A DNA stretch of 64,000 bases from Citrus sinensis. Taxonomy: Eukaryota > Streptophyta > Magnoliopsida > Sapindales > Rutaceae. The stretch covers positions 1,922,001-1,986,000 of the forward strand of contig NC_068558.1 of the NCBI RefSeq assembly GCF_022201045.2, written 5' to 3'. The stretch's first letter is position 1. The number at the start of each line of letters is the position of its first letter. Positions 25,006 through 38,037 of this stretch are shown one piece after another. The notes beneath the pieces were generated by a model that worked only from the letters and a program-made list of their open reading frames with translations, was not told the DNA's origin and made no database searches. The position numbers and the translations under genes are program-made.

Positions 25006-25819
25006 TTGAATTGATGCTAACACACCGTAGATTAGATATATACGATTGTATTACTCTCTATTCCTTTTTCTACCTGCGATTTCTCGTCGTCCTTGTAAAT
25101 GTTGCTGAAAGAAACATAGAGCTTCGTGTGTGACAAAGTCTACTCACTGTATACCATTTGGATAATCAGTAAGAAAAGTTCTGAAATCACAATATAGTAA
25201 AAAATTAGGTCTTGCTCAAGGGCATTAACTTGGTCGCTCTGGTTATATATTTTCTCTAATCTTTTTATTTTGTACAGTTCACCGACTTGTGAATTCTCTC
25301 TAATGCAAGACAGCATTCACGATGATGGGTTGGTCAGAGTTTTCCTTCCACAACCCGGAATGGTGATTTGATTGTGCTTATGCTAAATTAACGAAAAATA
25401 AGCTTATTTTAGGATAAGGTAATCACGAATAATTATACCACTTTTTGTTAAAAAAGGCTGGGAGGACATTCTGCCTGATGGGACAAACATGTGATCCTCT
25501 GATACAATTTTAAGCCGAAAATTGGAGTTATGTAGATTGAGATTCCGGCCTTCAAATAACAATTGCTCTGATGATTCCTGGGCTAGCTACAATACAAGCA
25601 CTTTCTTCCATTGGTTTGTTTTACCATCATAACAGTACTACCACATAGTAACCAAATCAAAATTGTACTATGCTGGCAGAAAATTTATATATATGGCTGA
25701 CCTTTAGATCTCAGTTCAACAACTCTTGATGAATCAAGAAGTGCTAAGTACTGAAAATGTAACTATTAGATAACGCATTTTATCCCTGAAAATGAAAAAC
25801 AAAACTGAAGTAGAAGAAA
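25006..25819. other. Intergenic between two convergent 3' ends
   Basis: This should hold the 3' untranslated regions and polyadenylation sites of the LRR pseudokinase (+) and NOB1 (-). I see no gene or repeat in it. Confidence 0.5.
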
Positions 25820-28405
25820 CTAATGTTTAGGATGGGAGTAATGATTGTCATTTGGATTCCTCCTCCCACTGAAAACTGCCAATGCCTTTCTTATGGGAGG
25901 CTGCAGAGGAGCTCTTTTATCAGTATGATGTTTGAATATATCATCAGAAGTGAAGAAGTTGTCTCCCTGGATAATGAGTACAAATCAGCATCACACTAAA
26001 TTTAACACAAACTAGCATTTACACAATTCAAAATTCAGGTACAACAAAACCAGAGGTGCTCAAACTGAAGGTAACTAGAACAAGGAAAAACCACTAACCT
26101 CCTTATTTACTTTCTTCTTGTTTCTAGGATAAAGGTACTTTTGTGGAAGTTGATCTTCACGTAAAATTAGATTCTTTGTAATGGCATCCCTTCCACCTTG
26201 GGGCATAGGTAGTGAAAACTGTAAACAGCCAAATGTCAAGCCACACAGTGGATAAAAGCTTGCAAAACTGCTCCAGTAAAAAGTATCAAACTGTACAATG
26301 GTTTCTAGGATTTTGATAACTAGGTCTCACAGGAACATTAAATTTGACAAACAATGTAAATGAAGCTTACGGACAATAAATCAATACACAACCAATTTAC
26401 AGTTGAGAGTCTTGAGAAAAGAGTTTACTGCTTATCCCCTATAAAGATATACTTACTTTTGTTCCACGCAGCGTAATGCGAGGCCGACGAGATGCTAATA
26501 CAATTCCATTTTCACCGACTGTAACAGCTACCTTGCGTAAAGTGCCACCATTTCCACACTTTGGGCAGAAAATCCTCCCAATTTCAGCAGTGATAGTGTA
26601 GCAGGCATGGCATTTCAGTATCCACCTGGATATACAGACATATCAAGATAAGCATAAACACCGGTGAGATACGTATTTCATGATTAGACTTTATACAAAT
26701 CACCAAGGGGAATGGTGAAGAAAAAAGCTTTAAACATTTGTCAACTATATACCTATGTAGCTGGCGGATCTGCATTCCTCCGGGTGCCAGTAAGCGTAAA
26801 CCCATCTGCAGAATAACATTTTGCATTGCGTAGTCACCAGTTATACAGGCAACAGTGGACTCAGACAAGGATCTCAACATCCAACTCTGTTCACTGCATT
26901 CATCATCCACGTATGATACATCAACAATTTCATTGTTCTTGCTTGAGATCTCCATTTGATCTACATTTTCATTGGTGGTATCAACTTCACCTCCTTCAAC
27001 AGTTGAATTTCCATTGATATCAGAAGTTGCTTCCACCACGGGGGAAATATCAGAATCATGAGTAGTAGAACAAATGTCAACTTCATTGCCTTCCGGGAGA
27101 GCCTTCAATGAATCTTCTTCAAGCCTCATTTGCTTTAAAATTGAGGAAAGTTCTTCACTGCCGCTCGTCTCTGTTATCTCACTCTCCTCAGAAATCCCAT
27201 TTGTATCACGAGCTTCTTCATCGCCCAGATGCAACTGCTGCTCTAGGTTACCAGATTCATCAACATTGTTGCTATCATCACCCATCTCCTTCTCTTGCTG
27301 ACTATCTTTGTCAGTTAATGATTCATAATATTCACGCCTTGCTTTTCTTCTAACATACCTTCTATGAGTACTTCGGCTGACAGCAGGCATCCAATCACCA
27401 GCATCATCTTCAACTTGTCCTTGAGAAGCATCAATTCCAGCAGCCACCATCTTCTTCCCTTCGATATTCACCTCAATCTTCTTTGGCAAATATCTCCTAG
27501 GTCTCCTCAATCCATGTTCACCATCCTCTTGATTTTCAGAGTTACCCCCACCTTGAGACTCCACAGACCCATTTTCAGAATGGTAATCCCCAGCAATGAC
27601 ATTCAGATTCAGGTCTCTCAAGGGAAGGATTCTTGAATTGGTGTTTAACTTATCCGCATTGTCATTATCTAACGCTTCCCACTCTTCTAAATTGGCAACG
27701 TTAGACCCCCAACCAGGCAAATCCTTCTCCGGCAATCTCTTCACATTCACTGTATGAACAGGCGGAGGTGCATCCCTGAGGTGCTTAGTCCCATGCATCT
27801 GAGTCTCCAGTGTGCAAGTCAATGCAATAAGCTTAAGATCAACATCCGAAAGAGTCTGTAAATCACCCGTTGCCCTCGCAAACTTTATAACTGCAAGCCC
27901 CAACGAAGCGCTTTTTAATAAATTGAACAAAACAAATTAAAAAAATGAATTAATTACATTTTTTTTAAATTTCTCTAACTAAGCTCTAGTGGTGCAATCT
28001 CAGATTTTTTTTTTTAATATCTAACCAAATTGTTATGCAACAGTAAAATAAAAAATTAAAATAAATAAATGGATATTTGCCTTTATTGAGGGAATCAGGA
28101 GAAGGCTCCATGGAATCGATAGAGAACGGGATGAAGTTGAGGCGGTTGCGGGAAACGGGATCGCGAATTTCGGCTAAAACCTCCGGTACGGTAACGAACT
28201 TATCGGCGAAATTGGTGAGATTGTGAGCTCCTTGGATTATTGCATTGGCGTCGACCACAGCAACCGCTATTCCCTCTGTAGAGTTGCAGCTTTGAGCTAA
28301 GATTTCGGCGGCTGGCACCGTTTTGGTCTGGGTCGCGGCGCTTTGCGGCGGTTGTGTTTTGACTATGTTGCTCCAGCATGAGCTGGAGTTTGGGGTCGAA
28401 TCCAT
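25820..28405 (-). CDS. NOB1: NOB1, endonuclease of small-subunit pre-rRNA D-site processing, 632 aa
   Basis: Five exons, high to low: 28405-28081, 27890-26753, 26625-26457, 26218-26099 and 25966-25820, together 1899 nt in frame. NOB1 cuts 20S pre-rRNA at site D to make the mature 18S 3' end during late 40S assembly. The N-terminal PIN domain shows VVDANAIIQG (Asp52 of the acidic active site) and RDPVSRNRL. The central part is acidic and low in complexity, with the conserved LPGWGSNVANLEEWEAL. A second PIN-associated block contains SVACITGDYAMQNVILQMGL. The zinc ribbon has Cys493, Cys496, Cys508 and Cys511 (CHAC and CPKC). The tail contains GGRDAITKNLILREDQLPQK. Intron 1 uses a GC donor (AAAG|GCAAAT) rather than GT. 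The only assembly that restores the family sequence SLNK-VIKFARATGDLQ uses this site. Length is close to the Arabidopsis protein. Confidence 0.93.
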
Positions 28406-29563
28406 ACCTAGGGTTTCCGAGGGGGCGCGAGAGCGAAGAATGTAAGAGATGATGTTCTTAAAACCCTAGTTTGAATTTTTGAGGGAGTAGGGGAGGAGAA
28501 ACAGGTGTTACGATGTCGTTTCTACTTCTTTTTAAGGAAGACAAATAAAACGACAAGTAAAATGGTGCTGTTTTAACTTGTATTATTGTCCGTCCTCATG
28601 TCGTTCTGTTATTTCCTCTTTGTAAGCTATGTCGTTCATTTTGGTTGGATGGCCCAATTTTCTTAAGGCCCATAATCAACAAAACCACGAACACAGTTAT
28701 CAACGTACGTTGCAATATTCTATTATTATTGTTAGCGACTCGGTTCAGATAAGATCGCCAGGTTTTTTTTTTTTTTTTTAATTTATATTTATTCAGTTTT
28801 CATTTGTTAATTTCTCAAGGAATTGAATTCAAAAGATTGGAGGCGTTTGTGCTCATTTTGCAATAATTTTAAAATAATTAAGGAAAATCAGTGTACTAGA
28901 AAATGGAAGTCAATCAGTAATAACTGAAAATTGATTTTTGTTAGATGAATTTGTATTTTGTGAGCCTTCTTTCTTGAGAGTTCACAAGAATGTATTTCAA
29001 ATAGCGTGCTTCCTTTATGTGGTCATTAAAATAATAAATTAAAAAAATGTACAAAATAATCACTCACACATGGCATTTTGTTTGGAATTTTTTTTTTTTT
29101 TTTTTTTTTTTGGGTTTATCACAGAATATGATTGATCATCTTTCACCGGCCGGAATGGACACCCTGCTGATGATTTTAAAGATTGAACTTACTATGTAAC
29201 TGTTAATCATGAACCATATGTTACAAGAAAAAGAGAGCTGACAGCCCAAGTTAAAAGCAATGGCTAGCTACTTAAAGAAAGAGGATAAATAATCCCTACC
29301 GAGTACTGATCGAGTAGTGAACAATAATCAATCTTCTATTGAAATTGGAAACCGATCAGCGATGGATGGAGCCGTGCATAGCTCTTTTACACGAAGCAAT
29401 TTTAAAAGCAATAAAGTTTCGAAGCTTTCAGAAGGAATGCATAACAAGATTAACGATGGCAACGTACAATTAAACAAATAAAATTGACAAAGAAAAGAGA
29501 AAGGCCCCCAAATTAGCTAGACACGAAATTAATGAAGAGAGAGAGATGTGTGGCAACTGGTTA
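28406..29563. other. Intergenic, promoter side of NOB1 and 3' side of the ADF gene
   Basis: Long T runs occur at 28761-28779 and 29091-29111. I see no gene. The first 150 bases are probably the NOB1 promoter and leader. Confidence 0.45.
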
Positions 29564-30498
29564 TTAGAGTGCTCGTGATTTAACAATGTCCAAGCTCATC
29601 TCGCTAGGATCAGTAGCTTGCAACTCGACTTGAACCCCATCCAATTCTCTTCTGAACCTATCTTTTGAACTAGCATACAACATTTTACTCCTGATCCTTG
29701 ATGTATCTGGAGACCTGCAACAATCGGTATTACTTGATTAAATTAACCCGTATAATAAAATACTAAAATTGGTTTATTATAAACGTACCATGCAACGAAG
29801 AAAATCTTGCTCTTTTGGCAATTCTCATCAGTGGTGAAATCGAAATCATAGACGGCGTAGCGGCACTCATCAGCTGGCAAACTGGCAGTGAAATCCTCGT
29901 AGCTTTCATTAGGTTCTCCCAGTTTCTCGACGGTCACCTGTTGAATTTTTTCCTCTATTTTGAACACAATGAATCGGTAACTCCGCTTTGCTTTTAGTTC
30001 CAAGAACTTCAGCTTACACTCATCATGCACAGCCATCCCCGATGAGGAATTTGCCTGCATGTCCCCATAATATCCCGACCCACACGCACACACACATATA
30101 TATAAAACAAAAAAATAATTAATTATATTTAATTTGTCAAGATATACATATAATGAAACCTAGCTAACCCATTTCATCAATATAGTTAATTAATTGTTTC
30201 TTTGAGAAATTTGGGAGTCGCATGTTACAAAGTCTGCGACATATGGGGTTGCTGCAACAACCAATACATATCTAACTTGGCAGATCAAATTGCCTGGCGT
30301 TAAATGCATGAAATCAAATTTGAAAAACAAAGAAGATATCGGCAACATGCACTGTGATTGAAATGTTCTTACAGAATCAGACAAATTCTTGATCATGCTA
30401 CTGGCCATATTACTACCTAACCACATGCATGCGATTTTGTATCTACAGCAACAATTAATCAAGAAACCAAAAGATTGAAAAGATGAAACACATACCAT
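29564..30498 (-). CDS. ADF: Actin-depolymerizing factor, subclass II-like, 139 aa
   Basis: Three exons, high to low: 30498-30496 (the start codon alone), 30054-29789 and 29714-29564, together 420 nt. An exon 1 that consists only of ATG is the classical plant ADF gene structure. ADF binds F- and G-actin, severs filaments and speeds turnover in the cytoplasm. The single ADF-H domain begins [20 protein letters not shown]. The serine near position 6 is the usual phospho-regulatory site. [31 protein letters not shown] and the long actin-binding helix [17 protein letters not shown] are all present. The ending [12 protein letters not shown] and the [10 protein letters not shown] stretch resemble the pollen and root-hair group (Arabidopsis ADF7, 8, 10 and 11) more than ADF1-4; this subgroup call is inference. 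Intron 1 is 441 nt. Confidence 0.93.
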
Positions 30499-30719
30499 TT
30501 TGCCACTAATGAGAGAAATCTGGATTTGAGAAATGTGAAAGGAAGAAGGAAATAGGGGCAAGAGAATCAAAGTGAAAATATGTTAGTAAAAAAGAGAAAC
30601 GAGATCCTTCTTTTCTGGAGCTATGAGAGGTGCACATTTGAAGATGTCCGAAATAGATGGACGCAAGACAAATATTAAGGGAGGAATTGCTGTTTAGTTT
30701 TTCTGGGCAAATCATGTCC

Positions 30720-32800
30720 ACAAATTCTATTTTACCTATTTTAATCCAAACTCATTTGGCCGAAGTGATTTATCCATCAAGCACATGAATGCCCCTGTGA
30801 TATAAGGTCAATGGTAGCGGATATTTTACAACTTCAGCAAAACGTGCATGTAGAGGGGAGGAAAAAGTTTCATAAGATTAACTGCGATCTTGATTCTTGA
30901 AGGCGTCATCTCTTAGGGATATTAAGCAAAGAAAAAAAGTTAATTTATTAAATCACCCTTAAAAGTAAAATAAAAATTAAGAAATTTTGTATGTTATTAT
31001 TTTATTTTTATGATTAATTTGATAAATTTTTTATAAAAAATTATTAATAAAATTATTATAAGGATATTAAACATTTCTTTAAGTTGGTTGATATTAATTT
31101 ATCTATAAATAATTATTAGTAAGATTGTTGTCAGGTACAAAAAATACTAGTTCTATCATACTTATATCTATTAGTAATTTGCTAACAAATAATTATTTTT
31201 TAATTTACTAATTAATTTTTTTACATAAATTAATCAATATTAAGAAAATTTTTGCAGGAGTATTATTGTAAAAAAAACTAAACAGATAGTTAAATAAAAA
31301 TAATATTAACTTGTGTTTAATCAAACCACCTCAATGTGTTTTACTCACATGAAAATTATATATCGGTGATACTTGCATCATCTTACATAAATTTTTTTAT
31401 TGAAAAAGACAACTATCATGACCATTTAATCAAACAATATACACACAATTGCTAAACTCTCCCACAACTCGAAAAAAGTTGGAAGCTGGTCTTTAAGAAT
31501 CCTATGATGGGTTCTTTTAAAATAATTATGAGAAGCAAAAACTGAAAGAAAAATGTTTCACGTATATGAAATAAGAGTAGGTGTTTTGAAATCCCTTAAA
31601 TTTTCTCATTAAATCTATTTTTTTAATTGAAATTACCTTAGTAATTAAAGAATAAATTAATTTCTTATTTTGAATAGAAATTTAATTAAACACTTAAATA
31701 AATTATTCTTTTAATAAATTTGTTACATCCGTCTCATTTCATAGTTTATATTTTTGTATTTATAATTTATATTTTAATTAAAAATATGTTTTTTTTTAAA
31801 AAAATTGTAAGAGTTTTTTTTTTTTTTAATTTTGTACCCTTCTGATGTTGAATAGTGGATACAGTTTTTTGAGATTTTGGAGTAACTAATTGCAAAAGTC
31901 AGAGTTGTTCCCATAATTTTTTTTTGAAATTTTTTTTTTTTTGAGTTAGAGACCATTTTGATATGGATGATCAAATATGTTGACCCATCAATGTGATATC
32001 CAAATTTTTTAAGGTAAAAATAATAATAAGCTTTGTGAAGTTTCAGGAGCTTATTTTTTTGACTAGTGTCAACTGCTATCCATTCTGATAAGCTAAAATT
32101 ATCGTTATGCCAAATTGAAGGATAGATGGTAGTCATCTTCTCATAAAATTATTACTTTTGTTTAATCAAACCATCCCAGTGCTTAGTCATGGGAATTTAT
32201 TTATCTTTCGTTTTTGTTTTGTTCTTAATGATTATTGCATTTATTTAAAATGTTTGATAAACTTTACCATAACTAATTACTTGACAAGAAGTAAGCTTTC
32301 TTGCATGATCTTTAGGCACCTTATGAGGTGGATTTTACTGTGGCAAATGTAGATTTTAGTCATTACATTAATTTGTTAATTATTAAATAATTTGTTAATT
32401 ATTACCTATTTGAGAAAATTAAAAATTACGTCTTATATACTATAAATATATTTTATAAATACAAAAATCAAAATAATTTTAGTATTATTTAATCAAAAAT
32501 ATTTTGTGATAACAAATTAATTATTTATGTTTTAGAAATAAAATTTTCATTTATAATCTGATCCAATAAACATCAAACACAAGACAATACTAATTATAAT
32601 CTAATCCGAACCTATCCGAATGTATCAATTCGGCATTCTGAGAACACCTTAAAAGAACTCTACAATTAAAAAATAAATAAAAATCAGCCCAATCTGATTA
32701 TTAGCTCAATTAAAAGGATGCCAGACACAGCTGCTCAAGCTCTCTTCATGAGGTGGCCAGAGTATATCTTTTCATGATAAAATGCTAAACTTCATTTTCA
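30720..32800. other. Very AT-rich intergenic stretch, no gene seen
   Basis: There are T homopolymers between 31780 and 31945 and no credible coding sequence. The short phrase TTTAATCAAACCA occurs twice, about 0.85 kb apart (near 31318 and 32160), followed by similar words. This may be a relic of one repeat, but I could not define its borders. Confidence 0.4.
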
Positions 32801-33061
32801 CTACCATTTATATATAGGTGCCGGCAGTAATGGCAAATTTAGCCTAAAGTTGAGCTTTAAAAAGGTATGATAATCATTCATTCTTGAGTTTCTTATTTTT
32901 GTGAATACAGAAATGGAAACTAAGGAAACAAGAAGACATATTATGTTGGCTGTCAATTTACACAAGAATCTGGCATATGCTGTCAAACAGAAATTTGACT
33001 TCATAAAACTGTAAAAATCACTGTAAGGAAAAACATTTTCCATGTACGAGGCATGCAACGG

Positions 33062-34776
33062 TCACTTTCTAAATGAATCCCACAGCACACCTAAATCAAC
33101 ATTACCTCCTGAAAGTACAATTCCTATCTTTTTACTATCTTGCCAAGCAGGATTCTTTCTGAAACCGTCTGATAAAACAGCAGCGAGGCCTATGGCTCCA
33201 CTAGGTTCTACTGCCACCTTCAGAATCTCATAACAGAGTTTCATGGCTTCTATTATCTCCTTATCCTCCACAGTAATTACGTCATCAACAAGATCTCGTA
33301 CAATTGGCCTGCACCATAAGAGAGAAAGGCATATAATAGAAATTAATTCCATAAACTGGAATTGATTTATAGATGAAGGCAGGCTGGCGAAAGAGATGAA
33401 ATAAAGTCATGAATTTCTTCACTCTCAAGACAAACGTAAGTATAAAAAGGACGAGCAGAATCAAACTTTACATTTCAGTGTGCAAGAGAAAATTTGTAAC
33501 CTTCATGCATCAATTAATTATCAAGATTGTCTTTACCACGTAAGATCTCCAAGAAAAGCTCGGAGCCCATCAGCAACAGTGTTTGTTTCGAGCAATGTTA
33601 TAATCCTGCCAGCTGCTTTAGATTGAGCTGCATCATTAGCTCCAATAGGTTCAGCAGCCAAAATTCGAATGGCAGGTTTGATGGACTTTGCAGCCAGTGC
33701 CACCCCTGATATTAAACCACCTCCTGCAATTGAAATTTTTTCAAACTATTATCATTTGGCTTCCAAAAAAACAATCACCGAAACCAAAAGTGACATGGGA
33801 CCCCAAATATGAATTGAAACTAAAATGTTGTCGAACAAACCACTTATGGGAACTATTATTGTATCAAGTAGAGGGACTTGCTCCAGAAACTCCAGTGATA
33901 TGGTACCCTGCCCACTGAGAAAACAATGCAACTCATCATAGCACATTCAAATCAATGCAAAAGTTCCAGGTTTTCCCCACACATGAATTTTGTGCAGACC
34001 ATATGCATAAAGCTTGTGAATATCCACTAATACAGCATGGAGCTATATCATTTTATGAATAGAATTCAAATAAAAATGCAAATTACCATAACAGCAATAT
34101 AGTACCTTATTATTCGCCCATCATTATATGGATGTACAAGAACTGCCCCAGTTTCCTCCAGCACCTTGGATGCGACACTCTCCCTTGAATGCATTGTGGC
34201 CTCACTCCAAATAACCTGACCACCGTAACGCACAACATTCTCAACTTTGCATTTTGGAGCATTCTTCGGTATAACTATATATGCTGGGATCCCCCGTAAC
34301 TTTGCAGCCAAAGACAAAGCTGCAGCATGGTTACCACTAGTTTTGAAGTACAATATCAGGGGACACCTAAACACTCAAATTATCATTAACCACGGAAATG
34401 CTAGTAAGCTCAGTAAAAACCTGCTATGTGTTACAACCCCTTTAATTGCTTGATCTTCATCGAGCGAAAGAACTGCATTAGAGGCACCTCTGAATTTGAA
34501 TGCTCCACTATCAGAGCAGAAAAGGAAAAGAACATCCTTAATTTTAATATTGGTGCAAGAGTAATTAATGAAATACTGTATCCACTATTTAGTGAAAAAA
34601 ATTTGTTCTCACCCCTTCTGAAAACATTCACATTTGAAGAATAGGCTTCTTCCAGACATAGAATTTAGAGTTTCCGAGGACAAAACTGGAGTCTTATGAA
34701 TGTACAGCGAGATGCGTTTTTGAGCTTCTTTTATGGATGAGAAATTAGCAGCATACTTCTCCCCGTTCGCTTCCAT
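33062..34776 (-). CDS. SR: Serine racemase (PLP-dependent, fold type II), 329 aa
   Basis: Six exons, high to low: 34776-34613, 34507-34421, 34336-34106, 33914-33841, 33723-33537 and 33308-33062, together 990 nt in frame. The enzyme interconverts L- and D-serine and also dehydrates serine to pyruvate, using pyridoxal phosphate. The Schiff-base lysine is Lys59 in GGAFKFRGASN. The substrate-binding block is SSGNHAAALSLAAKL. The phosphate-binding glycine loop is SGGGLISG (residues 185-192). The C-terminal PLP ring site is VLSGGNVDLG. The start MEANGEKYAANFSSIKEAQ is the expected N-terminus for the plant enzyme, and overall length fits. Threonine dehydratase is a relative, but the short length and absence of an ACT-like regulatory domain favour serine racemase. 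No targeting peptide is seen, so cytosol is likely. Confidence 0.92.
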
Positions 34777-36036
34777 CTCCAACTTCACTGTTAAAAACTA
34801 CTTGGGAGTTTTAATGCTTTTGTTATATGAAAATGGGCAACAAGTAAATTGTGACAAAATCGGATTTTTGTCATGCTGTCGCAAAAGAAACATCATCGAA
34901 CAGCCATGAAATTGGACAATTTAATTGGCATTTCTAGTAGCAAAGTGAAGTGTGCTACAATCGTGCAAAATAGCTAAATTGAAGACCCGTCCGTTATTTC
35001 ATTATCGCTATGCAATTGAGATTTTTTGGCAGATAACATTTGAAAAAATAACAACGTAAAAGAAATTCATAGTAGAAAAGGAGCTTAAAAAGACATAAAA
35101 TAACTCACAGCAGCTTAGAAGTCTGAATCCCGAACACGACTTTGATGATTCTGCGCGCCCACCTTCACCTCTTCCATGTCTGTAATAATATATATAACGA
35201 TGCCGTTTGGTTTGGAGGAAGGTATTTTTCACTGAAGTCCCTATTTTTTTATAAATTATAAAAAATTCCAAACTTTTTGACAACATCACATAAACGAATA
35301 GATCGTTTGATTAAGATGTTTTACAGATTACAACACCGGTGGGAATTACTTGGACATTTCTTAAACTGGAACGTTTGCATGTAATTGTTGATACGAACTC
35401 ACGAAAAGCAGATTGAATTTCTGCGCTGAACGCAAAAGATTTCGGGAGGAGGACACAGAACAGAACAAGTGTTTGCATTGCAAAGAATCTGCCACTTCAA
35501 CGCTTGCAGTTCAAATTTTCAACGCTGTGATATTCTCAGCAATTCAGGGAGTAAAAATAAGAGAACTTCACCGCATTGACAGTTTATTTTAGCTATAATT
35601 GGCTGTTGGCAATGGCAAACTGAGGTTCAAAACGAGCTACAAAAGAGAATGATGAATGCTCATTTACAGAATTCCTTCACCTATTGTTGCTCCTTCCCTC
35701 AGAATTACAGCGCATTGGACGTAAATGAAATGTAGAATAAAAACAAATTGCCAATTGGCACCGACCAAGCATAAGTTTCAATTGGGTTAGTCTTAAAAGA
35801 ACTGTTGATCTCACCTCTTCACCATATTTAATTATTTATCGTCTGGATGTGACACAAGTACTGCATCGACTTCAGTAGGCGATATCTTCTCCCCAGCGAA
35901 AGGGAAATGATATTAAGCATATTCAAGACTCGAGAAATCACTCTTAATAATTCTCGTCACTGCTGAATTGATGATAATAACAAGTGTGCTTTTTGTAAAA
36001 TATGAATGTTCAATATGGAACCCCCGCGAATACTAA
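34777..36036. other. Intergenic, no gene seen
   Basis: This holds the likely promoter and leader region of serine racemase and then mixed-composition DNA. I see nothing that supports a gene. Confidence 0.45.
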
Positions 36037-37112
36037 GGTGATGTTTGGTTTGAAGAGACATGTGTTGTTATAGAATTATATACTAAAAAAAAAAGAAATA
36101 TTTATTTTTTTATTTAGACAATTTTAGTCTTAAGTGAATAAATGTTAAACTTCCAATATTTATCATCAATACAATTCAAAAAATTAAACAGTGATTTTAT
36201 TTTGTATACTTCTATAAATAACTAATAAAAATTATTTTAAATAACATATTATATTTATAATTAAATTTTATTTAAATTTTTTATTAGCATAATTTTATTT
36301 TATTATTAATTTAAGTAATTATAATTAACATCATTTGTTTCTAGATAGTTTCTAATATAATATAAATAATTTCTTAATCACTATATTATAATTTTAAATT
36401 TTCATTTAAGGAACCAAAAAAAGCAAAAGAAGCTGCCGTACTCGACTACCACAACACCATCTCGTACAAGCTGTTGAATGATATGAAAATTATCAAAAAT
36501 TGATACTCTCTATAATGGATGAACTCATTTAATTTAAAATTTTGATATCATTTCAGATTTGTAGAAGTTAAAAAGTTTCTAAAAATTTTTTAATAGGGTT
36601 TCAACAACACACGTTGATTTTTTGACCTCAATGATAACATAATAATTTTGTTCGTCAAACGACAAGTTCAATGGGTACTAGCAGTGACACTTCACGTGCC
36701 TCTGGCGGCTATTTGACAACTATTAATTTATGTTTTTATATTTTCATATTAAATATATTTATTTATTTATTTTGATAAAAAATTTAAAAATCATTACTTG
36801 AATTTAATTAATAAAATATTTTTAAAAAAATATTAAATTGATAAAATAAAATTATAAATAATAACTATTTGATGATATTAAACAAGTTAAAAAGTTAAAG
36901 GGATAATTTTAAAAGCTTTGATTTCCAAAAGAAGATGAATTTGAATTCTTCAATTCTTGGTATAAAATTCAAATTCTACATTAGGATGAATAGTAAATTC
37001 TAATAAAATTTAAATTCTTATATATTTTTCCAACCAAACAATTAAAATAAAAGAAAAAAAATTTGAAATTACTTTCCTATTCTCTATCCTCACCTCCCAA
37101 CCAAACACCATC
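36037..37112. mobile_element. Possible PIF/Harbinger-like MITE, about 1.08 kb
   Basis: The left end GGTGATGTTTGGTT and the right end, read on the minus strand, GATGGTGTTTGGTT are similar inverted repeats (three mismatches in 14). TAA flanks both ends (36034-36036 and 37113-37115). The interior is AT-rich apart from short richer patches at about 36415-36480 and 36640-36720, which may be nested or captured DNA. No transposase is seen. The match is short, so this call is less secure than the 894-bp element. Confidence 0.45.
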
Positions 37113-37120
37113 TAAACTCC

Positions 37121-37480
37121 TTAATATGCCACCCACATATTCAAACACCTTTGAGAATCAAAGTATCCCAGATCTCCACTAAGGAACCACCCAAATTGAA
37201 AAGCAGTCTTATTAGCCTCAGGATTATTAATCCTTTGTACCATTGGGCCCTCTCTAATGCACATCTTCCCATTAACATTCGCCTTTTGGTCTACACCATT
37301 CTCGTCTGGAATCGCCATCTCCCGCCGGACCGGCTTCCCTACCGAACTAGCCTTATGCGGGCCGTTTTTAGGCAACAGTACGAACACGGTACATACAGAT
37401 ATGGCACTAGTCACAAAGCAACCAAACTCTAATCTCGGAGGCAGGTAAACTCGGCCCTTATAGAATAAGAATACATTGGT
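37121..37480 (-). pseudogene. Fragment of an oxalate-CoA ligase (AAE3-like) gene
   Basis: Reading the minus strand, about 90 codons follow the C-terminal half of the plant acyl-activating enzyme AAE3. Recognisable pieces are NGPHKASSVGKPV, EMAIPDENGVDQKANVNGK and NNPEANKTAFQFGWF, then SGDLGYFD. The last is the adenylate-forming A8-type motif (normally TGDLGYFD). Similarity starts abruptly, stops abruptly at the window's low-coordinate side, and lacks the N-terminal AMP-binding motif and the catalytic lysine region. CIREGPMVQRI replaces the usual CIRGPNVTKGYK, so a local frame change or small rearrangement is likely. The full enzyme makes oxalyl-CoA for oxalate breakdown. This copy is a truncated relic beside a MITE. 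Confidence 0.7.
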
Positions 37481-37850
37481 GTACGGCGTGATGGTTAGTT
37501 GGGCTGCTCCATGGATGGATAATGGGTTCATTGTCATTGAATGATGCAAGACTGGCCCAAAATCAAGAGTGATATAATAATTTTACATTATTTTTTTTTT
37601 GAATTACATACAACGTACATTATTTATGTATTTGGATAATAGTCATTATGAGATCTTTTAGATGAAAGTAATTGAAGTTCATAACTAACCAAGTCAAATT
37701 CATAATTTCGGTGAGCGCATGCGGCAGAAAATTATTATTACTCCTTGAACAGCTCCTGTAAAATATGGCTTAATATGGGCCATACTTGCCGACCAAGGCC
37801 TACTTGCTAAAATTATTAGCTTGGTTTTAATGACAGGATTATTTATTTAA

Positions 37851-38037
37851 GAGCGATGATACATTTATAAATTTTTGTACAAACTAATGTGTCATTAATT
37901 TATTGGTTGAATGAAAATATAAAATAATATAAATAAATCATGTGGGCCAAGAGATATTTAATTCAACCAATGAATTAACGCCACGTCAATTTATACAAAA
38001 TAAATTTATACAAGAGTTTGTGGCTATATCATTATTA
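37851..38037. mobile_element. Short MITE, 187 bp, with 9-bp or longer target duplication
   Basis: The two halves form an inverted repeat. The left arm has TTTTTGTACAAACTAATGTG and then TTAATTTATTGGTTGAATGA. The right arm on the minus strand has TTTTGTATAAATTGACGTGG and then TTAATTCATTGGTTGAATTA. TTTATTTAA flanks both ends (37842-37850 and 38038-38046), and the repeat can be extended to ATTATTTATTTAA. A half copy of the same family lies at about 6445-6535. The superfamily is uncertain; the target size suggests Mutator-like. Confidence 0.6.

Noticed and set aside
26826-27636. Several plus-strand open frames opposite NOB1
   Set aside because: They are antisense shadows of the long, acidic second exon of NOB1 on the minus strand, which carries the real family motifs.
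31774-32136. 120-codon minus-strand open frame
   Set aside because: It is dominated by lysine, asparagine and phenylalanine codons from homopolymers, with no domain. I treat it as noncoding.
31310-32200. Pair of TTTAATCAAACCA direct repeats as ends of an LTR element
   Set aside because: The similarity extends for only about 40 bases, and there is no TG..CA border, primer-binding site or coding sequence between them.
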